NCBI GenBank assembly: GCA_018064885.1
Contig: JAGHUI010000023.1
Location: 1-64,000, forward strand
Source of the DNA: Candidatus Minthosoma equi
GTDB taxonomy: Bacteria > Bacteroidota > Bacteroidia > Bacteroidales > Bacteroidaceae
Reading direction: 5' to 3'
Length of the DNA: 64,000 bases
Under the pieces are notes generated by a model. That model made no database searches. It was given only the letters and a program-made list of their open reading frames with translations, and had not been told where the DNA came from. Position 1 is the stretch's first letter, and every line of letters begins with the position of its first letter. A program made the translations under genes and the position numbers. Shown here one piece after another: positions 52,754 to 62,240 of the stretch.

Positions 52754-53566
52754 TTATAAACTTTGCACTTGAATTCTTAAATGTTTCCTTTTCAACAGCC
52801 AATTCACAAACGTCAGCATATAATATGACATGCCTTTCCTATTCATTAAACGTGACAGAGACATTTGCTTACCATCTTTTCCTGCGAACCATCCACCAGC
52901 CTGATGATGAATACAGAACACATCATCCATGTTATGATAATGAGGACTGTCAAAAACATAAAATGGAAGAACCTTTATGTCTTCATTCAGCAATTCTTCC
53001 TTATCATCATACAATGGATTCCCATCATATCCATATTCTTGAGCAAGCGTTGCTTGTATCTCTGGCAGCAATCTCATATCATACCGTAAGCTCAATGGTA
53101 ATGTTTCGCATGACGAAAGAACAAAATGGCGTCCTTCATAATGAGAAAGGCATCTCAACAAGAACGGATGTCCCACTTCTGCGCCAAAACAATGTGAGGT
53201 GAGGTTATTCACCCAACCTATCTTTTCACCGTAGTGATACAATGCCAACTTTTCCTTACCTATGAACATGCGTCCATCCATCAGAGAATCAAAAGGCCTG
53301 AGAACTTGCACATCCGTATCCAGCCATACACCGCCATATTTATAAACAGCATAAAGTCTAACATAATCAGCAGCAAATGCCCACTTCCTTGCAGACAGAG
53401 CCTCATCCACAAACACACAATCAACCTCTTGCGCTATACGATCCGCATCCCATAACATCAACTGATACTCAGGCATCACTCTATGCCATGACTCCATGCA
53501 TAGCTGCAACGTCTCTGGCATTGGTTCGTTTGAGATCCAGCTATAATGTATTATCTTTGGTATCAT
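52754..53566 (-). CDS. Family 32-type glycosyltransferase
   Basis: A 270-residue product with the sugar-binding DXD region: MIPKIIHYSWISNEPMPE at the N-terminus and AADYVRLYAVYKYGGVWLDTDVQVLRP, whose DTD is the metal-binding motif. Members transfer hexoses in capsule and lipopolysaccharide synthesis. A second member of the same family lies at 57273-58001. It overlaps the following GT2 gene by 4 bases. Confidence 0.92.
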   Translation of the reverse strand: MIPKIIHYSWISNEPMPETLQLCMESWHRVMPEYQLMLWDADRIAQEVDCVFVDEALSARKWAFAADYVRLYAVYKYGGVWLDTDVQVLRPFDSLMDGRMFIGKEKLALYHYGEKIGWVNNLTSHCFGAEVGHPFLLRCLSHYEGRHFVLSSCETLPLSLRYDMRLLPEIQATLAQEYGYDGNPLYDDKEELLNEDIKVLPFYVFDSPHYHNMDDVFCIHHQAGGWFAGKDGKQMSLSRLMNRKGMSYYMLTFVNWLLKRKHLRIQVQSL

Positions 53567-54492
53567 TCTCTGCTAATATGTGGAAGAATATATGGAACAA
53601 ATATCTTTCTGAACAAAAAACTCAACGGCACATAAACAGGATAAGGCAAGAATTTTATGTTCAAAGTATCAAGACGAGCATTCAGTTCACTCAGTTCTTT
53701 TCGTGACAGGCAAGCAGAGAAAGCGCGACTGAACAGAGGCCTCTTCTGAATTTGTATAACATTCTCCTGATTATACTTCTTCAGCTCAGACATGAAATGC
53801 AAATAATTATCTATGCACGTTCTCATCGTTTTTGGATCACGCTGCCGAGTCACCTGCCCTTCACTTACAGTATAACGATAGATGTTCGAACTGACATCAA
53901 TGGCTTTTGAAACCGCCATCATAAGCTCCAGCATAAAAGTGGAATCCTCAGACATTGTCAAAGGAAGGAATCTTAATTGCTGCTCTTCTATAATCGAACG
54001 TCTGATAATTGTGTTCCATACGAAATACTTTGGATCTCTTTCGTATATCTTTTTCCCCTCCCCTTCACATATCACAGTTCCATCAACGATGTTATTCTCT
54101 TTCCACGTTTTTAACTTGTTCCTGTCCAACGTAGTGCTGGCATGACAAATTACATCTACATCATCGTTCCAGAATGTCCTCATCACATATCCAAGTCCAT
54201 CAGGAACAAGGTAATCATCTGCGTCACAAAATGTCACCACATCTCCTTCAGCCTCATCCAATCCTCTATTTCTTGCAGCCCATGCACCATTGTTCTCTTG
54301 AGAAAAAACACGAACACACGAATGTTTTTCCTCATAACCTCTCAAGACAGACAAAGAACCATCTGTTGATCCATCATCCACACAAACTATCTCCATCTCA
54401 TCCTCACCTAAACCCTGATCCAACAATGAATCCAGACATCGAGGAAGATATTTCTCAGCATTATATATTGGAACAATTATGGACAACAACAT
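53563..54492 (-). CDS. Family 2 glycosyltransferase
   Basis: A 309-residue GT-A enzyme beginning LLSIIVPIYNAEKYLPRCLDSL, with CVDDGSTDGS and the metal-binding FCDADDYLVP (about 88-97). A C-terminal helical region of about 120 residues is typical of WcaA-like transferases in surface-glycan operons. Donor unknown. It is followed by an intergenic segment of GGTTTAG-type short repeats upstream. Confidence 0.92.
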   Translation of the reverse strand: MLLSIIVPIYNAEKYLPRCLDSLLDQGLGEDEMEIVCVDDGSTDGSLSVLRGYEEKHSCVRVFSQENNGAWAARNRGLDEAEGDVVTFCDADDYLVPDGLGYVMRTFWNDDVDVICHASTTLDRNKLKTWKENNIVDGTVICEGEGKKIYERDPKYFVWNTIIRRSIIEEQQLRFLPLTMSEDSTFMLELMMAVSKAIDVSSNIYRYTVSEGQVTRQRDPKTMRTCIDNYLHFMSELKKYNQENVIQIQKRPLFSRAFSACLSRKELSELNARLDTLNIKFLPYPVYVPLSFLFRKIFVPYILPHISRE

Positions 54493-54539
54493 TTTCTATA
54501 AACTCTAACCGCTAAACCCTAACCTTTAACCACTAAACT
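54493..54539 (-). repeat. Short-unit repeat between two glycosyltransferase genes
   Basis: On the minus strand units of the type GGTTTAGTGGTTAGAGTTTA recur three times with variation over 47 bases. Confidence 0.7.
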
Positions 54540-55511
54540 CTAACCACTAAACCTATACCCCCCTATCCTCTTGTACTCATCAGAATGTACAAATTTCCAA
54601 GCGTCAAAAAAACCTTTTATGAAATTAACAGGCATTTGGATATTGAGCATGAATATTCCACCTATGACATGCACTGAAAACAACCAAAAAATCTTAAACA
54701 TCTTAGACGTAACACACAATCCTCTATCCATACCCCTTGAAGGCTCATAAATCATTCGCCACCAAAGACAGAAAAGAGAAGCTTCGCGTACATAAAACTG
54801 ACGAGCTGAAGCACGGTAAGGACGGCTGCCAGAGCCTGCATCAAGATGGACAACATCCAAGCCAAACAAAATTCCCAGTTTGTGTCCATTTATATGCAGT
54901 TTGTATGTCTCTAACATGTCATCATTAAATGCAAATTCGTAACGATCAAGCCACATCTCATCTTCAAGGTGAAGTGATATCAAAACATCTCGTTTCCACA
55001 ACTGTACTGCACCTGCGATATATTGGGAATCATAATATCCTGGTACAGGATGGCTGTTATAACTAAACGAACCATTTTTCTGGATACGAAACGCCCATGA
55101 ATTATTGCTGCCGTGTGAAACTATAAGATTTGTAGCAAAATCATAAATTTTATCACCTAAAGTGCGCGCATAATGTTGATAACTATCAGCACCCACACAA
55201 TCCGCTTTATGCTCTGTTGCTGCTAAAAGCAATTTTTCTGCGACATCAGGAGCGAGAAGCATATCATCGTCTAATAGCAATACATAATCACTTGTTATTT
55301 CATTATAAGGCAGAGCTCTTTGTGCCACCATACCTTTTGGCACCCACACATACTCTTCTAATCCAACATTAAAATCAGGTCTGGCATATCCTTCTGCTAT
55401 ATACACTATCACCTTCTCCGGTTGTATAGTCTGAGCGGCAATTGATTGCAATTCCTGCTTGAATTTATATCCAGCAGTACCCAAAGTTCGTATTGCTATT
55501 GAATATGTCAT
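54540..55511 (-). CDS. Family 2-like glycosyltransferase
   Basis: A product of about 323 residues beginning MTYSIAIRTLGTAGYKFKQEL; this start at 55511 gives an ATGA overlap with the upstream gene, while an earlier ATG (55535) would add 8 residues. The GT-A signature YVLLLDDDMLLAPD (DDD metal site, about 80-93) and WKRDVLISLHLEDEMWLDRYEFAFNDDM, the acceptor region, are present. A C-terminal hydrophobic helix (FWLFSVHVIGGIFML) may anchor it to the membrane. Donor unknown. Confidence 0.88.
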   Translation of the reverse strand: MTYSIAIRTLGTAGYKFKQELQSIAAQTIQPEKVIVYIAEGYARPDFNVGLEEYVWVPKGMVAQRALPYNEITSDYVLLLDDDMLLAPDVAEKLLLAATEHKADCVGADSYQHYARTLGDKIYDFATNLIVSHGSNNSWAFRIQKNGSFSYNSHPVPGYYDSQYIAGAVQLWKRDVLISLHLEDEMWLDRYEFAFNDDMLETYKLHINGHKLGILFGLDVVHLDAGSGSRPYRASARQFYVREASLFCLWWRMIYEPSRGMDRGLCVTSKMFKIFWLFSVHVIGGIFMLNIQMPVNFIKGFFDAWKFVHSDEYKRIGGYRFSG

Positions 55512-56308
55512 CTGTTTCTTTTCCTTATCACCCAACCATCCAGATGAAGCAAATGAATTATTGGCACCAAGATCATTACGCCCACATTATTGAGCATTTG
55601 GGCAACGGCTCTCATAGCAGAACCATAAAGCGCCCTTTCAAACCATATCATTTTTATACCCAAAGCACGCTCCCTCCACACGCGTTTCACATCATATATC
55701 AAATGCTCGCGATAAAATATCAGCGGTTCTGCCATCTCAAGCAATGTGGCTTCATTTTTCACACGGAGCCAAAGCTCATAATCCTCGCAACCAGAATATT
55801 TCTCATTGTATAGATGCTTACGAAACCAATACACACGCCCCATCACACTTGGATGAATAAGACTTTTCACTTTTGCAAAGTCACTTTCTCCGTTTGAATT
55901 CTTTTCTTTTCTTATTCCAAGTTCACGCCCTTGCTCGTCAATCACTACAGCAGAACATCCTACGGCATCAGCTTCTGGATGTTTTTGAAAGAATGCAAGC
56001 TGTTTTTCCAATCTCATTGGCATCATCATATCATCAGCATCCATTCTGGCAAGAAACTTCCCTTGCGCCATGCTTATCATCTGATTCAGACGTGCGGCAA
56101 TACCTTTGTGTTCGCCATCAGCCAGCAATTTAATTCGATCATCTGAAAAGGCACGAATTATATCAAGAGTGTTATCATTTGAGCCATCATCAACAATCAA
56201 GAGTTCAAAATCAGGACATGTTTGTTCCAGTACAGACTTGACCGCATCTTTAATTGTTGCCTCTGCCATATACACAGGCATCGCTATTGTTACGAGAGGC
56301 TTTGACAT
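55508..56308 (-). CDS. Family 2 glycosyltransferase
   Basis: A 266-residue GT-A enzyme beginning MSKPLVTIAMPVYMAEATIKDAVKSVLEQ, with LIVDDGSNDNT and the metal-binding motif ARMDADDMMMP. The C-terminal part VYWFRKHLY and GCEDYELWLRVKNE contains the usual catalytic-base region (ED). The start is placed at 56308 to reduce overlap with the acyltransferase stop to 19 bases; the upstream in-frame ATG (56335) is less likely. Confidence 0.9.
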   Translation of the reverse strand: MSKPLVTIAMPVYMAEATIKDAVKSVLEQTCPDFELLIVDDGSNDNTLDIIRAFSDDRIKLLADGEHKGIAARLNQMISMAQGKFLARMDADDMMMPMRLEKQLAFFQKHPEADAVGCSAVVIDEQGRELGIRKEKNSNGESDFAKVKSLIHPSVMGRVYWFRKHLYNEKYSGCEDYELWLRVKNEATLLEMAEPLIFYREHLIYDVKRVWRERALGIKMIWFERALYGSAMRAVAQMLNNVGVMILVPIIHLLHLDGWVIRKRNR

Positions 56309-57276
56309 ACTCCTTCTATACGATTGAATACCCAAATACGAATCTTATCCAACAAGATACAGCATACAAAAGCACCTAGAATCAACAAGCACAGCATACA
56401 AAATCTCACAATTGGAGAATCCGAGAAGTTCAAACATGCATTCTGACAATCATGGAATAAAGAAGACGCAGATGGATTTGACAATATAAGATATACCGCA
56501 AAAACCGATCCAGCCACCCAATTAACCACCCTTGAATAAAACTTCAACTCTTTTGCCCACTGGAAAACAAGAATGGATGCAACAATCATTATCGGAGAAT
56601 TATAATGCAAGGAATATATAGCAGAAATCGGATACCAAAACATTTTCAATGCATGTAATGCTGTCATAACCACAAAACATGACAGTACCCATAAATAAGG
56701 GAATCTGAAAATCAATTGTTCCTTAGCCAACAAATACCCTAAACTATATACACAAATAAGATGGAATATCCCATACCCATCTACTCCAATATATTCACAT
56801 TGATGCATGTATCCTATATAAACATCTGCTAATAACATAAATAAAACGGTTCTTCTTAGAGTTCTCTTTGACATAGAAGACAAACCTGCGTTCAATAAAG
56901 GGCTCATCAGCATCAATACCAAATAGCATGGGACAAACCAAAGTTCTGTCTCACTCACAGGAAACAAGACCTGTAGCCAAGAACCACCCAAAAGCAGATA
57001 CACAAGAACAGCGTACCATAAGCACATTGCTACATACCGAACAACTTTAGACCAAGTTAATCTTACAGTGAAATAACCGCTTATCAGAACAAAACAATTC
57101 ACAGCTACTGCACATCCATTCAATAAAAACACACGCCCTTGATTGCACAACGACATATCTTGAGAATGGATTTCATCTTGATAAAGATAGAGCAGAACGT
57201 GTCCAATTACAACACCAAGCATACATAGGATGCGAAGAATTTCAAAATTGGACTGACGCTTGTGAACTGAGATCAT
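56290..57276 (-). CDS. Membrane acyltransferase (acyltransferase family 3)
   Basis: A 328-residue product with about ten hydrophobic helices. The N-terminal motif NFEILRILCMLGVVIGHVLLY contains the conserved histidine of family 3 acyltransferases. Such enzymes O-acetylate surface polysaccharides across the cytoplasmic membrane. Here the substrate is presumably the polymer made by this operon (inference). It overlaps the upstream GT32 gene by 4 bases. Confidence 0.9.
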   Translation of the reverse strand: MISVHKRQSNFEILRILCMLGVVIGHVLLYLYQDEIHSQDMSLCNQGRVFLLNGCAVAVNCFVLISGYFTVRLTWSKVVRYVAMCLWYAVLVYLLLGGSWLQVLFPVSETELWFVPCYLVLMLMSPLLNAGLSSMSKRTLRRTVLFMLLADVYIGYMHQCEYIGVDGYGIFHLICVYSLGYLLAKEQLIFRFPYLWVLSCFVVMTALHALKMFWYPISAIYSLHYNSPIMIVASILVFQWAKELKFYSRVVNWVAGSVFAVYLILSNPSASSLFHDCQNACLNFSDSPIVRFCMLCLLILGAFVCCILLDKIRIWVFNRIEGVCQSLS

Positions 57277-58001
57277 TTTCTAAAACGAGCGAGAGCGTCA
57301 ACGCCAAAAAGCCTATGAATAAATCGAGTCACATGGAAATACCACATTGGTTTATCCACCCAGGTTTTTGAATACCAGTGAATACTTCGAGTATTCTTTG
57401 TCTTACGCAAGATTCCTGTAGCATCCTCTAAAGGATTGAAATAGTCCATAGGATAAATCCAGATACCATCCACCTGCTGTATCTCATTAGTAGGCTTTAA
57501 TCCTTTCTGTTCAAGAATTTCTGTATTATGAGCAACAACTGTTCCTGATATCTGAGCACCATTCTCATCTAAGAAATGAGATTCCTCATAATGTTTCAAC
57601 ATTGCCTCATAGAAAGGATGATGCGCTTCCACACCTAAACCAAGGCCAGGATTAACTGCAGGAACTGTGACTTCCTCTTCGGCAGGAATTTCAGCACCCA
57701 TGAATGCGCCTCTTTCAAGGATATCATCAAAAGGAGCAACAACCTCAACATCTGTATCAAAATACAATCCCCCTTCATGGAAAAGCACATAGAAGCGTGC
57801 GACATCACTCACGTATGCATATTTCTTTACAGAATAAGCCTCACGAGTGTATTCCATCATATTAACATCGAAGTTGCTTTCGTTCCATTCCTTAATTTCA
57901 TAATCTGGGAAGAACTTCTTCCAACTATTTATACACTTTTGCGCAGAAGCTGGTAACGGATTTCCTCCAAACCAGCAATAATGAATAATCTTTGGTATCA
58001 T
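57273..58001 (-). CDS. Family 32-type glycosyltransferase
   Basis: A 242-residue product beginning MIPKIIHYCWFGGNPLPASAQ. The DXD region AYVSDVARFYVLFHEGGLYFDTDVEVVAPF is clear. The start at 58001 gives a 4-base overlap with the polymerase-like gene, and the N-terminus aligns with the other GT32 of the operon (52754). An upstream in-frame ATG (58052) would add 17 unrelated residues. Donor unknown. Confidence 0.92.
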   Translation of the reverse strand: MIPKIIHYCWFGGNPLPASAQKCINSWKKFFPDYEIKEWNESNFDVNMMEYTREAYSVKKYAYVSDVARFYVLFHEGGLYFDTDVEVVAPFDDILERGAFMGAEIPAEEEVTVPAVNPGLGLGVEAHHPFYEAMLKHYEESHFLDENGAQISGTVVAHNTEILEQKGLKPTNEIQQVDGIWIYPMDYFNPLEDATGILRKTKNTRSIHWYSKTWVDKPMWYFHVTRFIHRLFGVDALARFRK

Positions 58002-59119
58002 TTCCCTAACAGCATCATAAAGATTGTAAATGCAGAAAGTCCCATAAGCCACATAGCAGACTTCTTGTCTTGATCATCCCAAATATGCAAGCGAATCAAG
58101 GCGTATGCTATCACTATTGGATACAAGAACCATGACAGATATGCCACACGATTACTGAATGCCATACTATTAACCAACACCCACACAGAATTTGCCATAA
58201 TATAAGTAGTAGCCAAGATATTAAATGTTCTGTTCTGAATATGCTTCTTCACAGTTACATAATATGTCAATATCACAGGAACAGAACTATACAATATAAA
58301 GTCCCATCGAAAACCAGAACGAGAGAATTGAGACATGTCTGTCTGAGCTGTATAAGAAGCCGCTCGTGCATCCGCAGCACCTAAATAGGTACCTAACAAA
58401 TTTTGGAAGAAACCACCAGCAACTAAAGAAAGTAATATACAACTAATCCATATATAAATCGCCCATTTAGGATCTTTTATCACAAAATAAGCTATAAGAG
58501 CAGCACTAACAGGTACTATTGATGTCCTATGAATACCAAAAGCTGCAAAACATAGAACAACAACAACAGGAACAATCCATTTTTTACAATCTGCTAATAG
58601 AGCAAAAGCAAACAGCAACAAATGCATAGCTAACCCATTTCGGATACCATTAACTCCGTATGTAAAAAATGAAAATGAAGATATACAGAAAAGCATAGCC
58701 ATCCATGTATTTTCCCATAGCAATTTGCGGCAAGCAGCATAAAGGAATCCTATATATCCTATTTCAATTATAAAGAAAAAAATATGATGATTTAATCTAA
58801 AACCTCTACACGTATTTTGGATCAAAGCAAACAACCACTCTGTATCAGTACTGAAAGTAGAATCAACAGCAATATTATAGTATGTATGTCTATAAAAATA
58901 CGAGTCACCGAATTGATAATGATCCGGGCGCAATCCCATATACAAAGTAACAACAATTGCTAATATCAATGTTGGTAATGGATTATGCACAGTCAACAGA
59001 TTCTGATTATTATTCGAAGACAAATAAGATCCTCCTATTATCATACAAAAAACAAACACAAGCCACATAAAAAGCTTCGTATATATTGCTATAGGAATAA
59101 ATGAGAATAATTGTTCCAT
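57998..59119 (-). CDS. EpsG-family polysaccharide polymerase (Wzy-like)
   Basis: A 373-residue integral membrane protein with about ten transmembrane helices. The EpsG-family features include YMGLRPDHYQFGDSYFYRHTY in an outer loop and repeated hydrophobic helices (FFIIEIGYIGFLYAAC, MLLFAFALLADC). It probably polymerises the repeat unit at the outer face of the cytoplasmic membrane. No Wzx-type flippase or Wzz regulator is found in the window. Confidence 0.85.
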   Translation of the reverse strand: MEQLFSFIPIAIYTKLFMWLVFVFCMIIGGSYLSSNNNQNLLTVHNPLPTLILAIVVTLYMGLRPDHYQFGDSYFYRHTYYNIAVDSTFSTDTEWLFALIQNTCRGFRLNHHIFFFIIEIGYIGFLYAACRKLLWENTWMAMLFCISSFSFFTYGVNGIRNGLAMHLLLFAFALLADCKKWIVPVVVVLCFAAFGIHRTSIVPVSAALIAYFVIKDPKWAIYIWISCILLSLVAGGFFQNLLGTYLGAADARAASYTAQTDMSQFSRSGFRWDFILYSSVPVILTYYVTVKKHIQNRTFNILATTYIMANSVWVLVNSMAFSNRVAYLSWFLYPIVIAYALIRLHIWDDQDKKSAMWLMGLSAFTIFMMLLGK

Positions 59120-59127
59120 ATTATAAT

Positions 59128-60453
59128 TTATGATTGAGCAATTCTATAAATCTTCTCTATTTCATTTTCGTTGCCATAGTCATGGCATTTCAGATATTCT
59201 TCCAATTGTGCAAGCAACTCTTTATCTTTCAGCACCTTTATCATTTCATCTGCACATGCCTCTCGTTCCAATGGCACAATCACACCATCTTTTCCATTCA
59301 CTTGTGATGGAGCTGTTGGATAATGAGTGACAATCACAGGCTTACACAGTATCTGCGCCTCACGCACCGTGATTGACTTTCCCTCGTAGCGAGATGGCTG
59401 AACATAAACATCGCAGCAACGAATGTAAGGATAAGGATTTGCCTGCTTACCAAGCAGGATCACATGCTCCTCCATCCCCTCTTTACGAATCTCATCCCTC
59501 ACCTGCTGCTCAATCTCTGCACTTCCGTACCCAATAATATACCACTTGATGTTTCTCACCCCCCTCTCAACTTCTCTCAACTCCCCCTCAACTCCATTCA
59601 ACTCTCTCTCAACCAGCAAAGCATCAACTAATCTCCTGCATAAATAGGGAATGTCCTCCATTTTCTTTGCCTTGGAATAACGACCGATAGTCAACAATTT
59701 CAATGCAGAATCTTGTTCAAAGATAGGACATGACTCTTGGCTTCTTTTTCTGATAAAACCAGGTGAAAGGATATTCTCAATATCAATGATTCTGTCTTTC
59801 AACGATGGAAACACCTCACAAAATTTCTCTGTCACATCAGAAGATATTGAAGATATGACATCAAGTCTCTCCCACATCTTCTGTTCCATCTCACGATTGA
59901 TAAACACGTTTGTATAATCCGTGTGTATCCATCCTAACTTCTTCTTTGCTCGAACCCTATCCAACACAATATAATGCGGAGTCAAGAACGATATTGCAAG
60001 ATCATATTCCACATCAGGATTTATCATTGGCAAACACTTCACAGTTCTATGCTGCTGAAAAGTGACATGAGCATTACTCTCCAATCCCTTCACATTATAC
60101 TTCTTATATCGTTCATCTTCCCATTTACCCCACAATCTTGCCAATGCCAATCTCCAATATCCTTTCTTCTCCAACTCACTTATCGGCCTCTCCAACATGG
60201 TATATTCCGCAACCTCAGGCAACAGATTCCATTTTTTTCTCGATTCACCATTCAACTCAGTCAACTCAGTCAACTTGGCACTCAACTCACCATCTCTCCC
60301 CTCTCCCTTCACATACGGCATCAGTTCCCCTCTATGATCATAGATAAACACATCAACATCAGCCCTTTTCGGATCCACGCTTTGGAGCAATCCCAGCAAT
60401 GCAGCCTCTGCACCGCCAAGCTCCATATAATGCATAGCTATCAGAATCTTCAT
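59128..60453 (-). CDS. Family 4 glycosyltransferase with repeat-encoded insertions
   Basis: A 441-residue GT-B enzyme: N-terminal MHYMELGGAEAALLGLL and C-terminal IGRYSKAKKMEDIP, VYVQPSRYEGKSITVREAQIL with the EX7E glutamates. Two stretches, GELSAKLTELTELNGESRKK and ERELNGVEGELREVERGV, are encoded by short GAGTTGA-type repeats and look like insertions relative to the usual fold (longer than the usual 370-390 residues). It starts the transferase part of the operon, 18 bases after the fimbrillin-like gene. Confidence 0.9.
   Translation of the reverse strand: MKILIAMHYMELGGAEAALLGLLQSVDPKRADVDVFIYDHRGELMPYVKGEGRDGELSAKLTELTELNGESRKKWNLLPEVAEYTMLERPISELEKKGYWRLALARLWGKWEDERYKKYNVKGLESNAHVTFQQHRTVKCLPMINPDVEYDLAISFLTPHYIVLDRVRAKKKLGWIHTDYTNVFINREMEQKMWERLDVISSISSDVTEKFCEVFPSLKDRIIDIENILSPGFIRKRSQESCPIFEQDSALKLLTIGRYSKAKKMEDIPYLCRRLVDALLVERELNGVEGELREVERGVRNIKWYIIGYGSAEIEQQVRDEIRKEGMEEHVILLGKQANPYPYIRCCDVYVQPSRYEGKSITVREAQILCKPVIVTHYPTAPSQVNGKDGVIVPLEREACADEMIKVLKDKELLAQLEEYLKCHDYGNENEIEKIYRIAQS
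59560..59620 (-). repeat. GAGTTGA-type repeat inside the GT4 gene
   Basis: On the minus strand GAGAGTTGA, GAGTTGAGGG and GAGTTGAGAG-type units recur five times. A second set lies at 60252-60290 of the same gene. Confidence 0.75.
60252..60290 (-). repeat. Second GAGTTGA-type repeat inside the GT4 gene
   Basis: Minus-strand units GAGTTGAGTGCC, AAGTTGACTGA, GTTGACTGA and GTTGAATGG recur, coding for AKLTELTELNG. Same family as 59560-59620. Confidence 0.7.
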
Positions 60454-60471
60454 GCGTTATGATATTTTATA

Positions 60472-61926
60472 CTATTCGCTTTTGATTTTTACCTTCTTGA
60501 CCAATCGGAGATGGTAGGTTGCATCAGAAGCTTCACGAGAGGCGAATGATATGTTTGCAAACGAGAAGTACTTTGCAGCGTCATCACAGAGGTATTTTGT
60601 TCCAGAAGTTGCATTAATAGCATCAGCATTAGCTTTTCTCATTGAAGACTTGAATTCATCCTTGTTGTATATACCGAAGAGCACCTTTGCCTCATCTGTA
60701 GTTGGTATTGACCAGGAAATCATATCTCCTTCTGTATATTCTGATGCGAGAGTTGCTGCTGTGGATGGTGTGGCATTGTTCCAATCCTTGAGCGACATGA
60801 GCAAGATGCTGTATTCCGTGCCTGATGCAGGAGAAGCAGGTGCCTCTGTCAGTTGATTGCCATAAGTATCATAGAGAGCAGCTACAAGATGACCATTCCA
60901 AACAGAGTATGGCGCTGGGATGGTAGAAATAATTGCATCTGTCTGGTCCTGATTGTCACCACCCTGATTGTCAGCATTATCGTTACCACCTGTCTCCGTG
61001 CCAGAAGCATCAATAGTAGAATTGGTGTTTTCACCGAATGTAAAGGCAAGATTCACAGGATCGCCCCATGTGCTTGGAGTGATGTCGCCTGTCACAGTAA
61101 CCTTTCCGCTATCGTAAGTACCTGTAATGCTGTATGGTATGCCTGCTTTCAACGTACTCAGATATGTCGCAGCAGATGAGCGCTCTGTTGCCCCATCACT
61201 ATAGGTTATGGTAAACACAGTTTGTTCGCCTGTCGTAGGGAACATATACACCGTAGAAGTTGTCCAGTTACTTGCATCGGCAAGAGACTTCTTAATAGGT
61301 ATGGTTATTGTTGTGCTGCCAGAGCTCTCACCTTTCATGTTCAAACCCTCAACAGGACTTTCGATAGATATGCTTGCCTTAGTGCATTCTGCCGACATGC
61401 CAACCAAGCTGACGTTCAGTGAGCTAACCTTATAATGCATTTGAATGCTCAATGTTGACGATGTTGCCGTAGGCGTTATGTTGGCATATCCCATCTGCAA
61501 TGGATGAGCTGTAGAATATACCGCTTCGGACGCATTTGGCACATCAGCATTGGTGTTTGCCTTCATTGTGATGACAGAAGACAATGTTGGTGATGCAGGA
61601 ATATTATACACCTCATCATTAGCACATACTGCAACCACACGATATGTTTCTCCTTTCGGCAGACTCAATGCAAGTGTTTCATCGGCAGATGCTATCGTCT
61701 GCTTATCTTCCAACTTGCCATCTTTATCAAAAGCATAGACATGCAATGGATATTCCATCGTTGTCCCATCATTGCTTCGAGTGACGATGCTCACGTTGGA
61801 GCATTCCTTGTCAATCTTCAACTCATTGGATTCCGAACTTTCACATGATGATAATGTCAAGAGAACGAATGCAGCTGCGGAAAACATCGCCTGCAATCCT
61901 GATATAGGTAAATTTTCTTTCTTCAT
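60472..61926 (-). CDS. Fimbrillin-like surface lipoprotein heading the polysaccharide operon
   Basis: The 484-residue product has a lipoprotein signal (FVLLTLSSCESS) and a beta-rich fimbrillin/Mfa2-like layout: domain 1 with LHVYAFDKDGKLEDKQ and GETYRVVAVCANDEV, domain 2 with KAGIPYSITGTYDSGKVTVTG. An acidic Asn/Gly linker follows, then a C-terminal beta domain. The start at 61926 is chosen by the signal peptide. Such lipoproteins form or cap pili at the cell surface. Here it shares the promoter of the glycosyltransferase genes, with only 18 bases to the next gene. Confidence 0.75.
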   Translation of the reverse strand: MKKENLPISGLQAMFSAAAFVLLTLSSCESSESNELKIDKECSNVSIVTRSNDGTTMEYPLHVYAFDKDGKLEDKQTIASADETLALSLPKGETYRVVAVCANDEVYNIPASPTLSSVITMKANTNADVPNASEAVYSTAHPLQMGYANITPTATSSTLSIQMHYKVSSLNVSLVGMSAECTKASISIESPVEGLNMKGESSGSTTITIPIKKSLADASNWTTSTVYMFPTTGEQTVFTITYSDGATERSSAATYLSTLKAGIPYSITGTYDSGKVTVTGDITPSTWGDPVNLAFTFGENTNSTIDASGTETGGNDNADNQGGDNQDQTDAIISTIPAPYSVWNGHLVAALYDTYGNQLTEAPASPASGTEYSILLMSLKDWNNATPSTAATLASEYTEGDMISWSIPTTDEAKVLFGIYNKDEFKSSMRKANADAINATSGTKYLCDDAAKYFSFANISFASREASDATYHLRLVKKVKIKSE

Positions 61927-61955
61927 TTTATATTTTTTAATTTTAGAATCGCACA

Positions 61956-61985
61956 CAAAGGTACATCTTTTTCTTAATTTATCAA
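61956..61985 (-). promoter_or_regulatory. Promoter of the 12-gene polysaccharide operon
   Basis: Minus-strand TTG (61985-61983), 19 bases, TACCTTTG (61963-61956), 29 bases upstream of the fimbrillin-like start. No further promoter or terminator is evident down to 49706. Confidence 0.7.
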
Positions 61986-62106
61986 TAACTCATCTTCTGA
62001 TTTTCTTCTTTCTACTGCATTATTTGGAACTCAACAACAAAAAACTGCATTTAAGCGTATAAAAGCAGCTCAATAAATACGCGTTTTGTTAATTATTCTT
62101 AAAAAT

Positions 62107-62145
62107 GTCATGTGTACATGACGACGGATGGCGATTCATCGTCGT
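62107..62145. other. Palindrome and hairpin upstream of the DUF4373-like gene
   Basis: GTCATGTGTACATGAC (62107-62122) is palindromic apart from its centre. It is followed by an imperfect hairpin ACGACGGATG / CATCGTCGT (62121-62145). A -7 element TACCTTTG lies at 62166-62173. The rest of 61986-62240 shows no gene. Confidence 0.5.
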
Positions 62146-62165
62146 TTTATAATTTTCAATCCTTA

Positions 62166-62173
62166 TACCTTTG
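62166..62173 (+). promoter_or_regulatory. Probable -7 element of the DUF4373-like gene
   Basis: TACCTTTG, 68 bases before the ATG at 62241, with no clear -33. Confidence 0.4.
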
Positions 62174-62240
62174 CAGTTGAAATGTTCTACAAAAGGACTA
62201 AATGCTCATATTTTTTTAACACTTAAATAAAACTTTTATT

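Noticed and set aside
54493..54539. Telomere-like GGTTTAG repeats
   Set aside because: Only 47 bases with imperfect units inside an operon. It is a short local repeat, not a chromosome end.
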